NCBI GenBank assembly: GCA_947306025.1
Contig: CAMZFJ010000033.1
Span: 1-10,466 of the forward strand
Length of the DNA: 10,466 nt
Direction: 5' to 3'
Origin: an uncultured Fibrobacter sp.
GTDB taxonomy: Bacteria > Fibrobacterota > Fibrobacteria > Fibrobacterales > Fibrobacteraceae
Positions within the stretch are counted from its first letter, which is position 1, and every line of letters begins with the position of its first letter. Positions 1 to 7,231 of this stretch are shown one piece after another. The notes beneath the pieces were generated by a model that saw only the letters and a program-made list of their open reading frames with translations, was not told the origin of the DNA and ran no database searches. The position numbers and the translations under genes are program-made.

Positions 1-774
1 ATTATTCCATTGCTTGTTTTGGTAACAGTTCTTTGGGCCGAAACTAAAATAGAACTGATAGTTCATATAATTTTCCCTGAAGAGGTTTATCTTGACGAAA
101 ATGAAAGATATGATTTTGAAGAATGTACTGATTTTTTTGAACAAAAAAAGCATATCGGTTATTATTTTTGCGCATATGATGGATTGTGCAGGACCATGTT
201 AGATACGAATGTTTTGTTTGGCTGGAATCAAATGAGCTTTGGATATAGGGATTATGAATTTTATGTTTTGACAGGAGCATCTCATTCTATGAAGGAAATT
301 ATAGAGGATGAGTTTGTTCATTATAAGAAATGTCATTGGTTTACTGACAATGATTCTATTTATAATTCCATGTTGGCAAAAATCGATTCTGTTTTGATTC
401 CTGCAATTGATGTGGCTTTGCAACGTCAAATTGGGCGTGGTTTTGCGGTTCCAATTGTTTACGACCATGAATTCGCTAGAATGCTTGAAATGGACGGTGT
501 CCCGCTTGTAGATTATCTTGATATTGCTAATGATTCCGTTGCTGCACGCAATGCTTCTGTTTCAATAACTAATTCGACCAGATATAGCCGTGAAATCATC
601 CGTGTTTACAAAGGTCATTTGATGGTTCCCTCGAAATTAGAAGGTCGTTCTTTTATTTTATTCGATGTCAATGGCCATGAAATCCATCGGGGTGTGTTAA
701 AGAATGATATGAAAATTCCTGCTTATCCCACTGTTATCAAGATTCAGAATTTTGGCTCAAGGCTGTTAAGGTGA
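1..774 (+). CDS. Secreted protein of unknown function with sorting-domain-like C-terminus (5' end outside window)
   Basis: The reading frame is open to the first base of the window, so the true start probably lies just upstream; 257 codons are visible before TGA. The first visible residues form a hydrophobic stretch (IIPLLVLVTVLWA) followed by ETK, which looks like the core and end of a signal peptide, so the protein is probably exported. I do not recognise the central part, which is rich in aromatic and acidic residues. The last ~60 residues (about nt 590-760) contain LFDVNGHEI and end in PAYPTVIKIQN, resembling the short beta-sandwich C-terminal domains used by T9SS cargo in Fibrobacter and Bacteroidota. 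That similarity is inferred by eye. The gene is clearly more AT-rich than glmM and the esterases. Surface attachment or secretion is plausible; the function is unknown. Confidence 0.7.
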   Translation: MIPLLVLVTVLWAETKIELIVHIIFPEEVYLDENERYDFEECTDFFEQKKHIGYYFCAYDGLCRTMLDTNVLFGWNQMSFGYRDYEFYVLTGASHSMKEIIEDEFVHYKKCHWFTDNDSIYNSMLAKIDSVLIPAIDVALQRQIGRGFAVPIVYDHEFARMLEMDGVPLVDYLDIANDSVAARNASVSITNSTRYSREIIRVYKGHLMVPSKLEGRSFILFDVNGHEIHRGVLKNDMKIPAYPTVIKIQNFGSRLLR

Positions 775-856
775 CATTGAAATCTTTGCTGAATTGATTA
801 AGAAAATTTTTTAAATTATTGTTCCTTTTTTCTTGAGACCACCTTATATTTATATT

Positions 857-1627
857 ATGGTGTATTCAAAGCTGGTCTCTATATATACTGCATTGGCCGC
901 AACTTTATTTGTTGCGTTCTTTGTTCGTGATTGGCTTGTCCTTTACCAGTGCGGCGCTGTACAGTCTTGTCTTGATGATTCAAGCGATTTTCAGAATATC
1001 ACTAAGTTTATTGTAACTTCGATTGCGGCGTTGATTGCGTTTTCTATAGGCAAACTGAAATTTGCCAAGCGCGATCGGTTGTTTGTGCAAGTTGCTTTTG
1101 CGATGATTTTATGTGCAGACTTTTGTTTTAAAATCTTGTACAATTATTTTGGTACTATAGAAAATCGCGACAACTTTATTACGGTTGGGATTGTATTTTT
1201 CTTTATTGCGCAGATGATTTTTATTTACCGCCATACGCGCGTTAGTGAAGACGATTGGTCGTTTCCGTGGATTTATTGCATACCCGTTGCTGCGATTTTT
1301 TCAATGGCGTTTCTTACGTATTTCCATGTTCTCGAATCGTTCGAACTGATGGCGGTTCTTGTTTATGCTCCGACGCTTTTTTGTTCGCTGTTCGTGGCAT
1401 GCAGGGCATCGAAGCGGGGCTTTTTCCCTGAGAAAAACGCATTTTTGATTATGTTCGGGATGATTTGCTTTACGTGTTGCGATATTTTGACTGGAGTATC
1501 CCTGCTTACGGGCGAAGATCATTCTACTCGCGAAATTATTGCGGCTGTTTCGAATAACTTTATATGGCTATTCTATGTTCCGGCTATTATTTCTTTGGCG
1601 TTGAGCGGATATCGCCACCATAGATAG
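857..1627 (+). CDS. YhhN/TMEM86-like eight-helix membrane protein (putative lysoplasmalogenase family)
   Basis: The 256-residue protein is almost entirely membrane-embedded. Hydrophobic segments lie at about residues 8-29, 49-66, 75-96, 107-126, 137-156, 162-183, 194-216 and 231-250, giving eight helices as in the YhhN family. Single acidic residues inside helices (D88 in LCADF, D209 in CCDIL) match the positions of conserved intramembrane acidic residues in that family, as does the aromatic FFFIAQMIFIYR segment around 114-125. TMEM86B-type members hydrolyse the vinyl-ether bond of lysoplasmalogens; many bacterial members are uncharacterised, so the activity is only inferred. I chose ATG 857 over TTG 833 because it begins directly before the first helix; neither has a good Shine-Dalgarno site. 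It stands 82 bp after the upstream gene and 100 bp before the cupin gene, without an obvious terminator on either side. Confidence 0.6.
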   Translation: MVYSKLVSIYTALAATLFVAFFVRDWLVLYQCGAVQSCLDDSSDFQNITKFIVTSIAALIAFSIGKLKFAKRDRLFVQVAFAMILCADFCFKILYNYFGTIENRDNFITVGIVFFFIAQMIFIYRHTRVSEDDWSFPWIYCIPVAAIFSMAFLTYFHVLESFELMAVLVYAPTLFCSLFVACRASKRGFFPEKNAFLIMFGMICFTCCDILTGVSLLTGEDHSTREIIAAVSNNFIWLFYVPAIISLALSGYRHHR

Positions 1628-1727
1628 TCCATGCCTTTAAAACCCTCGAATCATTGCGTTGGTCGGACTGCCAAGGCTGTTTTGCCCTTTTAAAATTCTA
1701 TTATTTCCTCGTCACAAAGAGGTCATA

Positions 1728-2060
1728 ATGATTATTGATTTGAAAGGTATGGAAACGACTGTGCTCCCCAATTTTAAGGGTGGCGAAAAGGAATACAAGG
1801 CTAAGATGTATTTTGACGGTACGACGCGCATTATGCACGGTACGCTTGAACAGGGCGCTTCCATCGGTTACCATAAGCACGAAACGAATAGCGAAATTAT
1901 GTTCTTTGTCTCGGGGAAAGGCAAGGTACTTTTTGATGATGGTGTGGAATATGTCGAAGCCGGGCAATGCCATTTCTGCCCGAAGGGTCATTCTCATAGC
2001 TTGATTAACGAAGGTCCGGAAGATCTCGTCTTCTACGCAACTGTTCCGGAACTTGGATAA
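1728..2060 (+). CDS. Small single-domain cupin protein
   Basis: This 110-residue protein is a one-domain cupin. Both conserved motifs are complete: motif 1 has G43, H49-x-H51, E56 and G63, and motif 2 has G79, P85, G87, H90 and N94, exactly the G-x5-P-x-G-x2-H-x3-N spacing. H49, H51, E56 and H90 would bind one metal ion inside the barrel. There is no signal peptide, so it acts in the cytoplasm. ATG 1728 is preceded by AAAGAGG (1716-1722) at a spacing of 5, which sets the start against an upstream in-frame alternative. The next gene, glmM, begins 21 bp downstream, so the two are very likely co-transcribed. Small cupins of this size include sugar-phosphate isomerases, dioxygenases and ligand sensors; the sequence does not decide which. 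A role in sugar-phosphate metabolism is suggested only by the neighbour. Confidence 0.85.
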   Translation: MIIDLKGMETTVLPNFKGGEKEYKAKMYFDGTTRIMHGTLEQGASIGYHKHETNSEIMFFVSGKGKVLFDDGVEYVEAGQCHFCPKGHSHSLINEGPEDLVFYATVPELG

Positions 2061-2081
2061 AGTTTTATTGAAGGAGTAAAT

Positions 2082-3422
2082 ATGTCTAAATTGATGCGTT
2101 CTATTTCTGGTATTCGCGGTATTGTTGGCGATACCCTCACTCCGCAAGTTTTGCAGAGCCATGTGCGTGCTTTCCTCGAAATCACGAAGGCGAAGCGTGT
2201 TGTGATTGGCCGCGATAGCCGCCCGACGGGTGATGCTATTGTGCAGTATGTTGCTGGCATTTGCCGCCTTTCCGGTGTTGATGTTGTGGATGTGGGCCTT
2301 TCGACGACTCCGTCCGTGGAGCTCTTGACGACGCATTTCAAGGCCGATGCGGGCATCATCATTACCGCAAGCCATAACCCGCTCGAATGGAACGCTCTCA
2401 AGTTCCTCAACAACAAGGGACTCTTCCTCGGTCCGGATGACGTGAAGCAGCTCTTTGCTCTCGCTGACGCAAACCAGTTCACTTATCCTGATTACCGCAC
2501 GATGGGCAAGTACGAAGTTGCTCCGGATGCCGATGGTATCCATATCGAAGGTACGCTCAAGATCCCGTTCGTAGATGTCGAAGCTATTAAGGCTAAGCAT
2601 TTCAAGGTCGCTGTCGATGCCGTGAACGGTGCCGGTAGCTTTATTGTGCCGCGCCTCTTGGAACAGCTCGGTTGCGAAGTTGTCCGTGTTCATTGCAGCC
2701 CGGATGGCACGTTCCCGCGTGGTGCAGAACCGATTCCTGAAAATCTCGGCGACTTGCGCAAGGCTGTTAAGGATAACGGCTGCGCTGTCGGCTTTGCTGT
2801 TGATCCGGATGCAGACCGCTGTGCTCTCGTGGATGGTCTTGGACAAAGTATCGGCGAAGAATACACGCTTGCGATTGCAACGGATGAAGTTCTTGCACAA
2901 AAGAAGGGTAGCGTTTGCGTGAACCTTTCGACGAGCCGCATGAACGAAGATGTTGCCGCCAAGTACGGTTGTGAATTTAGCCGCGCCAAGGTGGGCGAAA
3001 TCAATGTGAGCTTGCAGATGATCGAGAACGGTTGCGTTATCGGCGGTGAAGGCAACGGTGGCGTGATTCTCCCGGCGCTCCATTACGGTCGCGATAGCCT
3101 CGTGGCGGCTGCACTCGTGCTTTCTTGGATGGCGCACCACAATGGCGGTCCGGAAAAGTTTGTTGCAGAAAATCCGGCTTACGTGATGCCGAAGAAAAAG
3201 TTCGAACTCGGTGACAAGAAGGTGGCTGACATTCTCCCGAAGGTCAAGGCTGAATTTGCCGGCTGGAAGATGGATGAACGCGACGGCCTCTGGCTCGGGA
3301 GCGAAAAGTCCTGGGTGCATGTGCGCGCCAGCAATACCGAACCGGTAATCCGCGTGATTGCCGAAGCTCCGACAGCTGAGGAAGCTGAATCCTTGTGCAG
3401 TAAGGTTGAAAAGTTGATTTAA
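2082..3422 (+). CDS. glmM: Phosphoglucosamine mutase, archaeal/Bacteroidota-type (alpha-D-phosphohexomutase)
   Basis: This 446-residue protein has all four signatures of the alpha-D-phosphohexomutase superfamily: the phosphoserine loop TASHNP (95-100, catalytic S97), the Mg2+ loop DPDADR (241-246), the sugar-binding loop GEGNGG (322-327) and the phosphate-binding RASNTEPVIR (415-424). The length is normal. GEGNGGVILP with LHYGRDSL is typical of the GlmM subtype found in archaea and Bacteroidota/Chlorobi, unlike the GEQSGH loop of classical bacterial GlmM. GlmM interconverts glucosamine-6-phosphate and glucosamine-1-phosphate in the cytoplasm, on the way to UDP-GlcNAc for peptidoglycan and lipopolysaccharide. 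A phosphomannomutase or phosphoglucomutase role cannot be excluded, because this subtype varies in specificity. AAGGAG (2071-2076) lies 5 nt before the ATG. It follows the cupin gene closely and ends before a bidirectional terminator. Confidence 0.85.
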   Translation: MSKLMRSISGIRGIVGDTLTPQVLQSHVRAFLEITKAKRVVIGRDSRPTGDAIVQYVAGICRLSGVDVVDVGLSTTPSVELLTTHFKADAGIIITASHNPLEWNALKFLNNKGLFLGPDDVKQLFALADANQFTYPDYRTMGKYEVAPDADGIHIEGTLKIPFVDVEAIKAKHFKVAVDAVNGAGSFIVPRLLEQLGCEVVRVHCSPDGTFPRGAEPIPENLGDLRKAVKDNGCAVGFAVDPDADRCALVDGLGQSIGEEYTLAIATDEVLAQKKGSVCVNLSTSRMNEDVAAKYGCEFSRAKVGEINVSLQMIENGCVIGGEGNGGVILPALHYGRDSLVAAALVLSWMAHHNGGPEKFVAENPAYVMPKKKFELGDKKVADILPKVKAEFAGWKMDERDGLWLGSEKSWVHVRASNTEPVIRVIAEAPTAEEAESLCSKVEKLI

Positions 3423-3429
3423 GGCGATT

Positions 3430-3513
3430 CGTCATCTTGAGCGCAGCGAAAGATCCAGTTAAGTCTTGTTTCTTCACTGGATTCTTCAGTCACTACGTTC
3501 CTTCAGAATGACG
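3430..3513. repeat. Dispersed imperfect palindromic intergenic element, copy A
   Basis: The element begins CGTCATCTTGAGCG, with AAGATCCAGT further in, and ends with ACTGGATTCTTC and then TTCAGAATGACG. The two arms are imperfect inverted repeats around a ~15-base centre, so its transcript would fold into a long hairpin. A further half-copy starts at 3524 (GTCATCCTGACTC). It lies between the glmM stop and the terminator, in the 3' untranslated region. Related elements occur at 7049-7142 and 10275-10341. It encodes no protein. Confidence 0.75.
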
Positions 3514-3570
3514 ATGTTGCTTTGTCATCCTGACTCTGTAAGGGGAAGGACCCATTTTTTCTTGAAAAAG

Positions 3571-3601
3571 AAAAGCTTCCCCCCAACGGGGAAGCTTTTT
3601 T
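3571..3601. terminator. Bidirectional rho-independent terminator between glmM and esterase copy 1
   Basis: AAAAGCTTCCCC (3571-3582) pairs perfectly with GGGGAAGCTTTT (3588-3599) across a five-base loop, giving a 12-bp stem. It is flanked by A-rich sequence on the left and T residues on the right, so it can stop transcripts from both convergent genes. Confidence 0.9.
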
Positions 3602-3628
3602 ATCAGCGCCGATGTTCTGGGGAGATTT

Positions 3629-5104
3629 TTAGAACTGCGTGATGAATTCCCAGGCGGTGGGTGTTGTCCACACCTTGCCGTCGTCGCTGGCGTTGTATGC
3701 GTGTTTACCGTCGAATGTGCACCACTTCACGGGGAAGCGCGGGTCGACTGTCTTATAGTCGTAGCACACGTGCTTGCCGCCGGAGTATTCGTCTGCTTTT
3801 TCGTCTCTGGCGTCGGTGAAGTTGCCGTCGGCGTCAGGTTTTCCGTTGTTCTTCAGGATCCTGTCGCGGGCACTGCGACCGAGCTTGGGCGTACAAAGTT
3901 CGTCTCCCATGCCGACAGTCCCCATCCATGCGATGGGGAGTCCCTTGTTCTTGGGCAAGTAAATCACCTGGTCCATCGTGGCGAATACCACCACGCCACG
4001 CAGGCGGTGCTGGAAATCTTGTGCAAGCGAGTTACTGAACATGGCGCCAAAGCTGAACCCGACGGAGAACACGCGCGATGTATCGACGCATAGGTTCTCG
4101 TTCAGGTAGGTGAGGAATTCATCGAAGAAGACGTGGTCCTTGTCGTCCCCGCATCGCCATGGATTTTCTGTTTCTTTCCCGGATCTATCTGTTTCAGTCG
4201 TGTATCCGTGCGGTGCGACAAAGATGGTGTTCTCCTTGGCGCCCGACTGGTTTCTAAGTCCGTAGTAGGCCTCTCTCGTTGCCACGTTTTTAGCGGAGCC
4301 GCCCATGTAGTGCATGCCGAATACGAGGCGGTAGGGCTTGTTCTTGTCGTAATTTTCGGGCATGGTGAGGTAGATTTCGTGCTCGATGCCGCCACCGGTG
4401 AACGTGAAGTTGTCCTTCAGCGTGTTGTCCTTGCCGCAGCCTTTACTCGGGGTGGGCTCGTTGCCGAGAGCATATCCGAAACTGTAAGTTTGTTCAACAG
4501 CAACTCTGCTAAGCTTAATGTCTAAAGTTGTATCGAGATTCGAGAGCGGAACGAATAAAGTATCGTAATTTTCCGCGACAACTCGCAAGGTATCAACGAC
4601 ATCACCTTCCTTGAAAAGAGCCGGCTTTTTCACTATGCCCATTGAACCCGATGCATTGCCAAAAGTGCTAAAGCGGACGGTTTCTCGTGCAGAACCAAGT
4701 TGAATTTGTGCAACAAATGTTCCCGGTGATTGGATTGAAGCAGCAAGATCTATCGCCCCAGAACCAAACAGCGTCTTGTTAAAGAGTTGGTTTCCGTTTA
4801 TGTCAAAAACTTTGACTTGCACAGGAGAGCTGTTGCCTTGTGTGAAATTCAAAATTCCATTCATCAAGCTGAAATGCCCAATAGCGTCACGAGAACCGTG
4901 TAACGAAACTGCGTCACCTTGAATGGCAAAACCTCCGGAGCGATTAGTTTCGGCTTCGAGTCCCTTTTTTAATAATTTCACCGTTGCATGAAGTGGTGAG
5001 GAATCGTTCTTGTCTTTAACAGTTCCGATTAGCGTGAATGCGGATGCCGTAGAAAATGCCGTTGCCAGCACAAACGGAAAAACGGAAAAGACAGCTCTTT
5101 TCAT
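3629..5104 (-). CDS. Secreted feruloyl esterase-like alpha/beta hydrolase, paralogue 1 (divergent)
   Basis: The 491-residue precursor has a signal peptide (1-22, FSTASA before the cut), a carboxypeptidase-regulatory-like beta domain (about 24-62), a T9SS-sorting-like beta-sandwich (about 84-147, with VFDINGNQLF), a short beta module ending LDTTLDIKL, and an esterase domain from about 208. The catalytic domain resembles feruloyl esterases of the PHB-depolymerase-like/CE1 type: PTPSKGCG entry, MH oxyanion region (264-265), NLCVDTSRVF, nucleophile S351 in GFSFG, D401 and H468. It would release ferulate or related acids from arabinoxylan outside the cell. Compared with its two paralogues it lacks the His of the VHG segment before D401, has HAY instead of HQW, and differs in two loops, so its substrate may differ. 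AAAGGAG (5111-5117) precedes the ATG by six bases. It converges on glmM and is terminated at 3571-3601. Confidence 0.85.
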   Translation of the reverse strand: MKRAVFSVFPFVLATAFSTASAFTLIGTVKDKNDSSPLHATVKLLKKGLEAETNRSGGFAIQGDAVSLHGSRDAIGHFSLMNGILNFTQGNSSPVQVKVFDINGNQLFNKTLFGSGAIDLAASIQSPGTFVAQIQLGSARETVRFSTFGNASGSMGIVKKPALFKEGDVVDTLRVVAENYDTLFVPLSNLDTTLDIKLSRVAVEQTYSFGYALGNEPTPSKGCGKDNTLKDNFTFTGGGIEHEIYLTMPENYDKNKPYRLVFGMHYMGGSAKNVATREAYYGLRNQSGAKENTIFVAPHGYTTETDRSGKETENPWRCGDDKDHVFFDEFLTYLNENLCVDTSRVFSVGFSFGAMFSNSLAQDFQHRLRGVVVFATMDQVIYLPKNKGLPIAWMGTVGMGDELCTPKLGRSARDRILKNNGKPDADGNFTDARDEKADEYSGGKHVCYDYKTVDPRFPVKWCTFDGKHAYNASDDGKVWTTPTAWEFITQF

Positions 5105-5154
5105 CGCACGCTCCTTTTCCCATACCCCTTAAAGAAATTTTGGTGATGTTTATT

Positions 5155-5184
5155 ATGATAATAATATAATATCAAAAAGAACAA
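5155..5184 (-). promoter_or_regulatory. Candidate promoter for esterase paralogue 1
   Basis: On the minus strand, TTGTTC (5179-5184) and TATCAT (5155-5160) are separated by 18 bases, about 50 bp upstream of the start codon in a very AT-rich stretch. Other hexamer pairs are possible in such sequence, so this is tentative. Confidence 0.3.
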
Positions 5185-5260
5185 CTTTATCACGGTAAAC
5201 AAAATTTTCAGATGCTTTCAGAAAATGAGTTTAATAGATAAAGTATAATTCGCAATAAAG

Positions 5261-5287
5261 AAAGGCTTCCTGAATGGGAAGCCTTTT
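5261..5287 (-). terminator. Rho-independent terminator after esterase paralogue 2
   Basis: AAAGGCTTCC (5261-5270) and GGAAGCCTTT (5277-5286) form a perfect 10-bp stem with a six-base loop. On the minus strand the stem runs into a T-rich tract (CTTTCTTTATT). It sits 54 bp after the stop of the upstream esterase and before the promoter region of paralogue 1, separating the two units. Confidence 0.8.
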
Positions 5288-5340
5288 GGGCGAGGAGAGT
5301 TTATTTATGAAAATCTTGATAGCGACGGCTATTTGAATTT

Positions 5341-6870
5341 TTAGAACTGTTCGAAGAACTTGTGGACTTCTTCCGGTACCCAAGTCTGTTCCCAGTTCCA
5401 GCCGACGCCCATGTTACCGGTGTCGTGAGCGGTCCACTGGTGGTCACCAGGCCAGGTGCACCATTTGACCGGGAAGCGTTCGTCGACATTCTTGAAGTCG
5501 TAGCAGACGTGGCCCGTGTTGCCCCTGACTTCTTCTGGCTTTTCGGAGCTTGCGTCGGTGAAGTTTTCGTCGGCATCGGCCTTACCGTTGCGCTTGAGGA
5601 TTCTCGGGAGGGCGCTGTTCTTGGCGCGGCTGTAATCGCAGCGGCCGTCCTTTACGCCATGAACGTTCATCCAGGCAATCGGCAATTCCTTCATGTTGTT
5701 GCCTTCCGGGAGCCAGATGTTGTAATCGGCGACTGCGTAAGTTGCGGCTGCACGGACACGGCTCTGCATGTCTTGCATGAGCGAGTAGCTGAACATGGCG
5801 CCATAGCTAAAGCCATTAATGAACACGCGGCTCGTATCGATGCAGTAGTTGTCATTCAAGGTCGTGAGTGTCTGGGCGAAGAAGTCGTGGTCGGCCTGGC
5901 CCTTGTTCCACAGGCCTCCGATAGCATCCAGTGAAACGAAGATGTAGTCGCCGTTCTTGTCAAGAACCTGCTGGCCATAGTACGGAGTCGGATGGTCATA
6001 GTCCGGAGAATGGTGTACGAAGTCTTCGCCACTACTACCATAGCAGTGCAGAGCAAAGAGCACCTTGTGCGGCTTGGTATTGTCGTAGTTCTTGGGCAGC
6101 GTGATGAAGTATTTGCGTGTGTCGCTACCGACCCTGATTTCGAACTGGTCGCCGTTTTCAACGCTCTTGACTTTTTTCAATGTGGAATTGGTGCCGCAGC
6201 CCTTACTCGGTGTCGGCTTGTTGCCAATGGCGTAGCCGAATTTGAATGTCGGTTCGGGAGGAACGCTCTTGGTGAGCTTTACGTCGAGCGTCGTGTCGAG
6301 TGTTCCGAGCGGCACGGAGAGCGTGTCAAAACCTTCGGCAACAAAGCGGATAGTTTCGCCTGCTTGCGCATCCTTCATGAGTGCTTTAGCCTGGGAACCG
6401 AAGGCGCTATTGTAGTTGCCGTTTGTCGTGAACTTGAAATTCTGTTTTGCGTTACCGACGGTCACTTGCGCCAAGTATGTGCCTTGTGCGGTGAGTCCCT
6501 TGCTCAGGTCGTATGTACCGGAACCCTGCAAAGTCTTCTTGAAAACTTGGTTGCCGAGGGAGTTGTAAATCTTTACCTGAACGGGAGCCGTGCTGCTCTG
6601 CGAATAAGAGAGAATGCCGTTGTTGATGCTGATGTACCCGACGGAATTTCTGAAGGCCGACTTGATCCCCACTTCTTCTTCGTTGATGGTGAATTTGCCC
6701 TTGTCGTCGGTCGTTGTGGTTTTGTCTTCCTTGAGGAGACTTACCGAGGCGCCTTTGATTGCTTTGCCCTTGTCGTCGGAAACGGTGCCAGAGATTGTGT
6801 ACGCCGATGCGAATCCGCAGAATGCCAAGAGACTTGCTGCCGTGAAAAGCTTAGGTGATTTGAAACTCAT
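5341..6870 (-). CDS. Secreted feruloyl esterase-like alpha/beta hydrolase, paralogue 2
   Basis: The 509-residue precursor has a signal peptide (1-23, ending ASA before YTISG), a carboxypeptidase-regulatory-like domain (about 24-62), a T9SS-sorting-like beta-sandwich (about 85-150, with IYNSLGNQVF), a short module ending LDTTLDVKL (191-199), and a catalytic domain from about 209. The catalytic features are PTPSKGCG (219-226), LHCYG (274-278), CIDTSRVF, nucleophile S355 in GFSYG, D408 after VHGVK, and H477 in GDHQW. Six cysteines in the mature enzyme (225, 276, 343, 411, 456, 471) suggest disulfides, fitting an exported protein. The expected reaction is hydrolysis of feruloyl or other esters on hemicellulose. 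I chose ATG 6870 because AAAGGAG (6876-6882) precedes it by five bases; a TTG six codons upstream would lie before that site. It is flanked by its own terminator and is closest in sequence to paralogue 3. Confidence 0.88.
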   Translation of the reverse strand: MSFKSPKLFTAASLLAFCGFASAYTISGTVSDDKGKAIKGASVSLLKEDKTTTTDDKGKFTINEEEVGIKSAFRNSVGYISINNGILSYSQSSTAPVQVKIYNSLGNQVFKKTLQGSGTYDLSKGLTAQGTYLAQVTVGNAKQNFKFTTNGNYNSAFGSQAKALMKDAQAGETIRFVAEGFDTLSVPLGTLDTTLDVKLTKSVPPEPTFKFGYAIGNKPTPSKGCGTNSTLKKVKSVENGDQFEIRVGSDTRKYFITLPKNYDNTKPHKVLFALHCYGSSGEDFVHHSPDYDHPTPYYGQQVLDKNGDYIFVSLDAIGGLWNKGQADHDFFAQTLTTLNDNYCIDTSRVFINGFSYGAMFSYSLMQDMQSRVRAAATYAVADYNIWLPEGNNMKELPIAWMNVHGVKDGRCDYSRAKNSALPRILKRNGKADADENFTDASSEKPEEVRGNTGHVCYDFKNVDERFPVKWCTWPGDHQWTAHDTGNMGVGWNWEQTWVPEEVHKFFEQF

Positions 6871-7048
6871 GTTTACTCCTTTTACCAAAACTCCTAAAAC
6901 ACACCTCTATATATGCGAATCTAGTTTCGAATGGTGTTGAAATTACACGGCGAGACTTTATGTCTGTTGATGAATTGTCTATAAAAAGATATTTACAGTA
7001 AAGAGATGAACATGCCGCTATTCTGAGGTCATTTTGATTGGGGATTGT

Positions 7049-7142
7049 CGTCATTCTGAGTGAAACGAAGAATCCAGTGAAGTCTAGAAAGTTACGACAA
7101 AAAATTACTGGATCCTTCGGGCTTTTACCCCTCAGGATGACG
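7049..7142. repeat. Dispersed imperfect palindromic intergenic element, copy B
   Basis: The left arm begins CGTCATTCTGAGTGAAACG and continues to AGAATCCAGT; the right arm runs from ACTGGATCCTTCGGGC to CTCAGGATGACG. The arms are imperfect inverted repeats and match the ends of copy A at 3430-3513. A partial end-like sequence (AGGATGACGG) follows at 7159. It lies between the transcription units of paralogues 2 and 3. Confidence 0.75.
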
Positions 7143-7170
7143 GGCGTGAGTGGCGTTAGGATGACGGTAC

Positions 7171-7204
7171 AAAAAAACGGTCCCTGGGGGAGGAACCGCT
7201 TTTT
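7171..7204 (-). terminator. Rho-independent terminator after esterase paralogue 3
   Basis: On the minus strand AGCGGTTCC pairs with GGACCG, with one bulged base, around a C-rich loop and is followed by a run of seven T residues. It lies 28 bp after the stop of paralogue 3. Confidence 0.75.
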
Positions 7205-7231
7205 GGTAGAGAGCTGATTTATGAAACTTGA

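Larger units (their letters stand above)
6871..7231. other. 361-bp intergenic region between esterase paralogues 2 and 3
   Basis: No gene is seen here. From right to left it holds the terminator of paralogue 3 (7171-7204), a dispersed palindromic element (7049-7142), an AT-rich stretch (about 6890-7020) expected to carry the promoter of paralogue 2, and that gene's Shine-Dalgarno site (6876-6882). I found no convincing -35/-10 pair in the AT-rich part. Confidence 0.6.

Noticed and set aside
1659..1727. In-frame upstream extension of the cupin
   Set aside because: AAAGAGG at 1716-1722 fits the ATG at 1728, and the cupin fold needs no further N-terminal residues.
1701..3320. Minus-strand open frame of 539 codons covering the cupin and glmM
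   Set aside because: It runs across two genes whose plus-strand products have complete family motifs; its own translation matches nothing and is a shadow of biased codon use.
5992..6858. Plus-strand open frame of 288 codons antisense to esterase paralogue 2
   Set aside because: It is a shadow of the real minus-strand gene, with no start signals and no domain.
6871..6888. TTG start extending esterase paralogue 2 by six codons
   Set aside because: The extension would begin before the AAAGGAG site, which is correctly spaced for the ATG at 6870; the ATG also gives a normal signal peptide and matches its paralogues.
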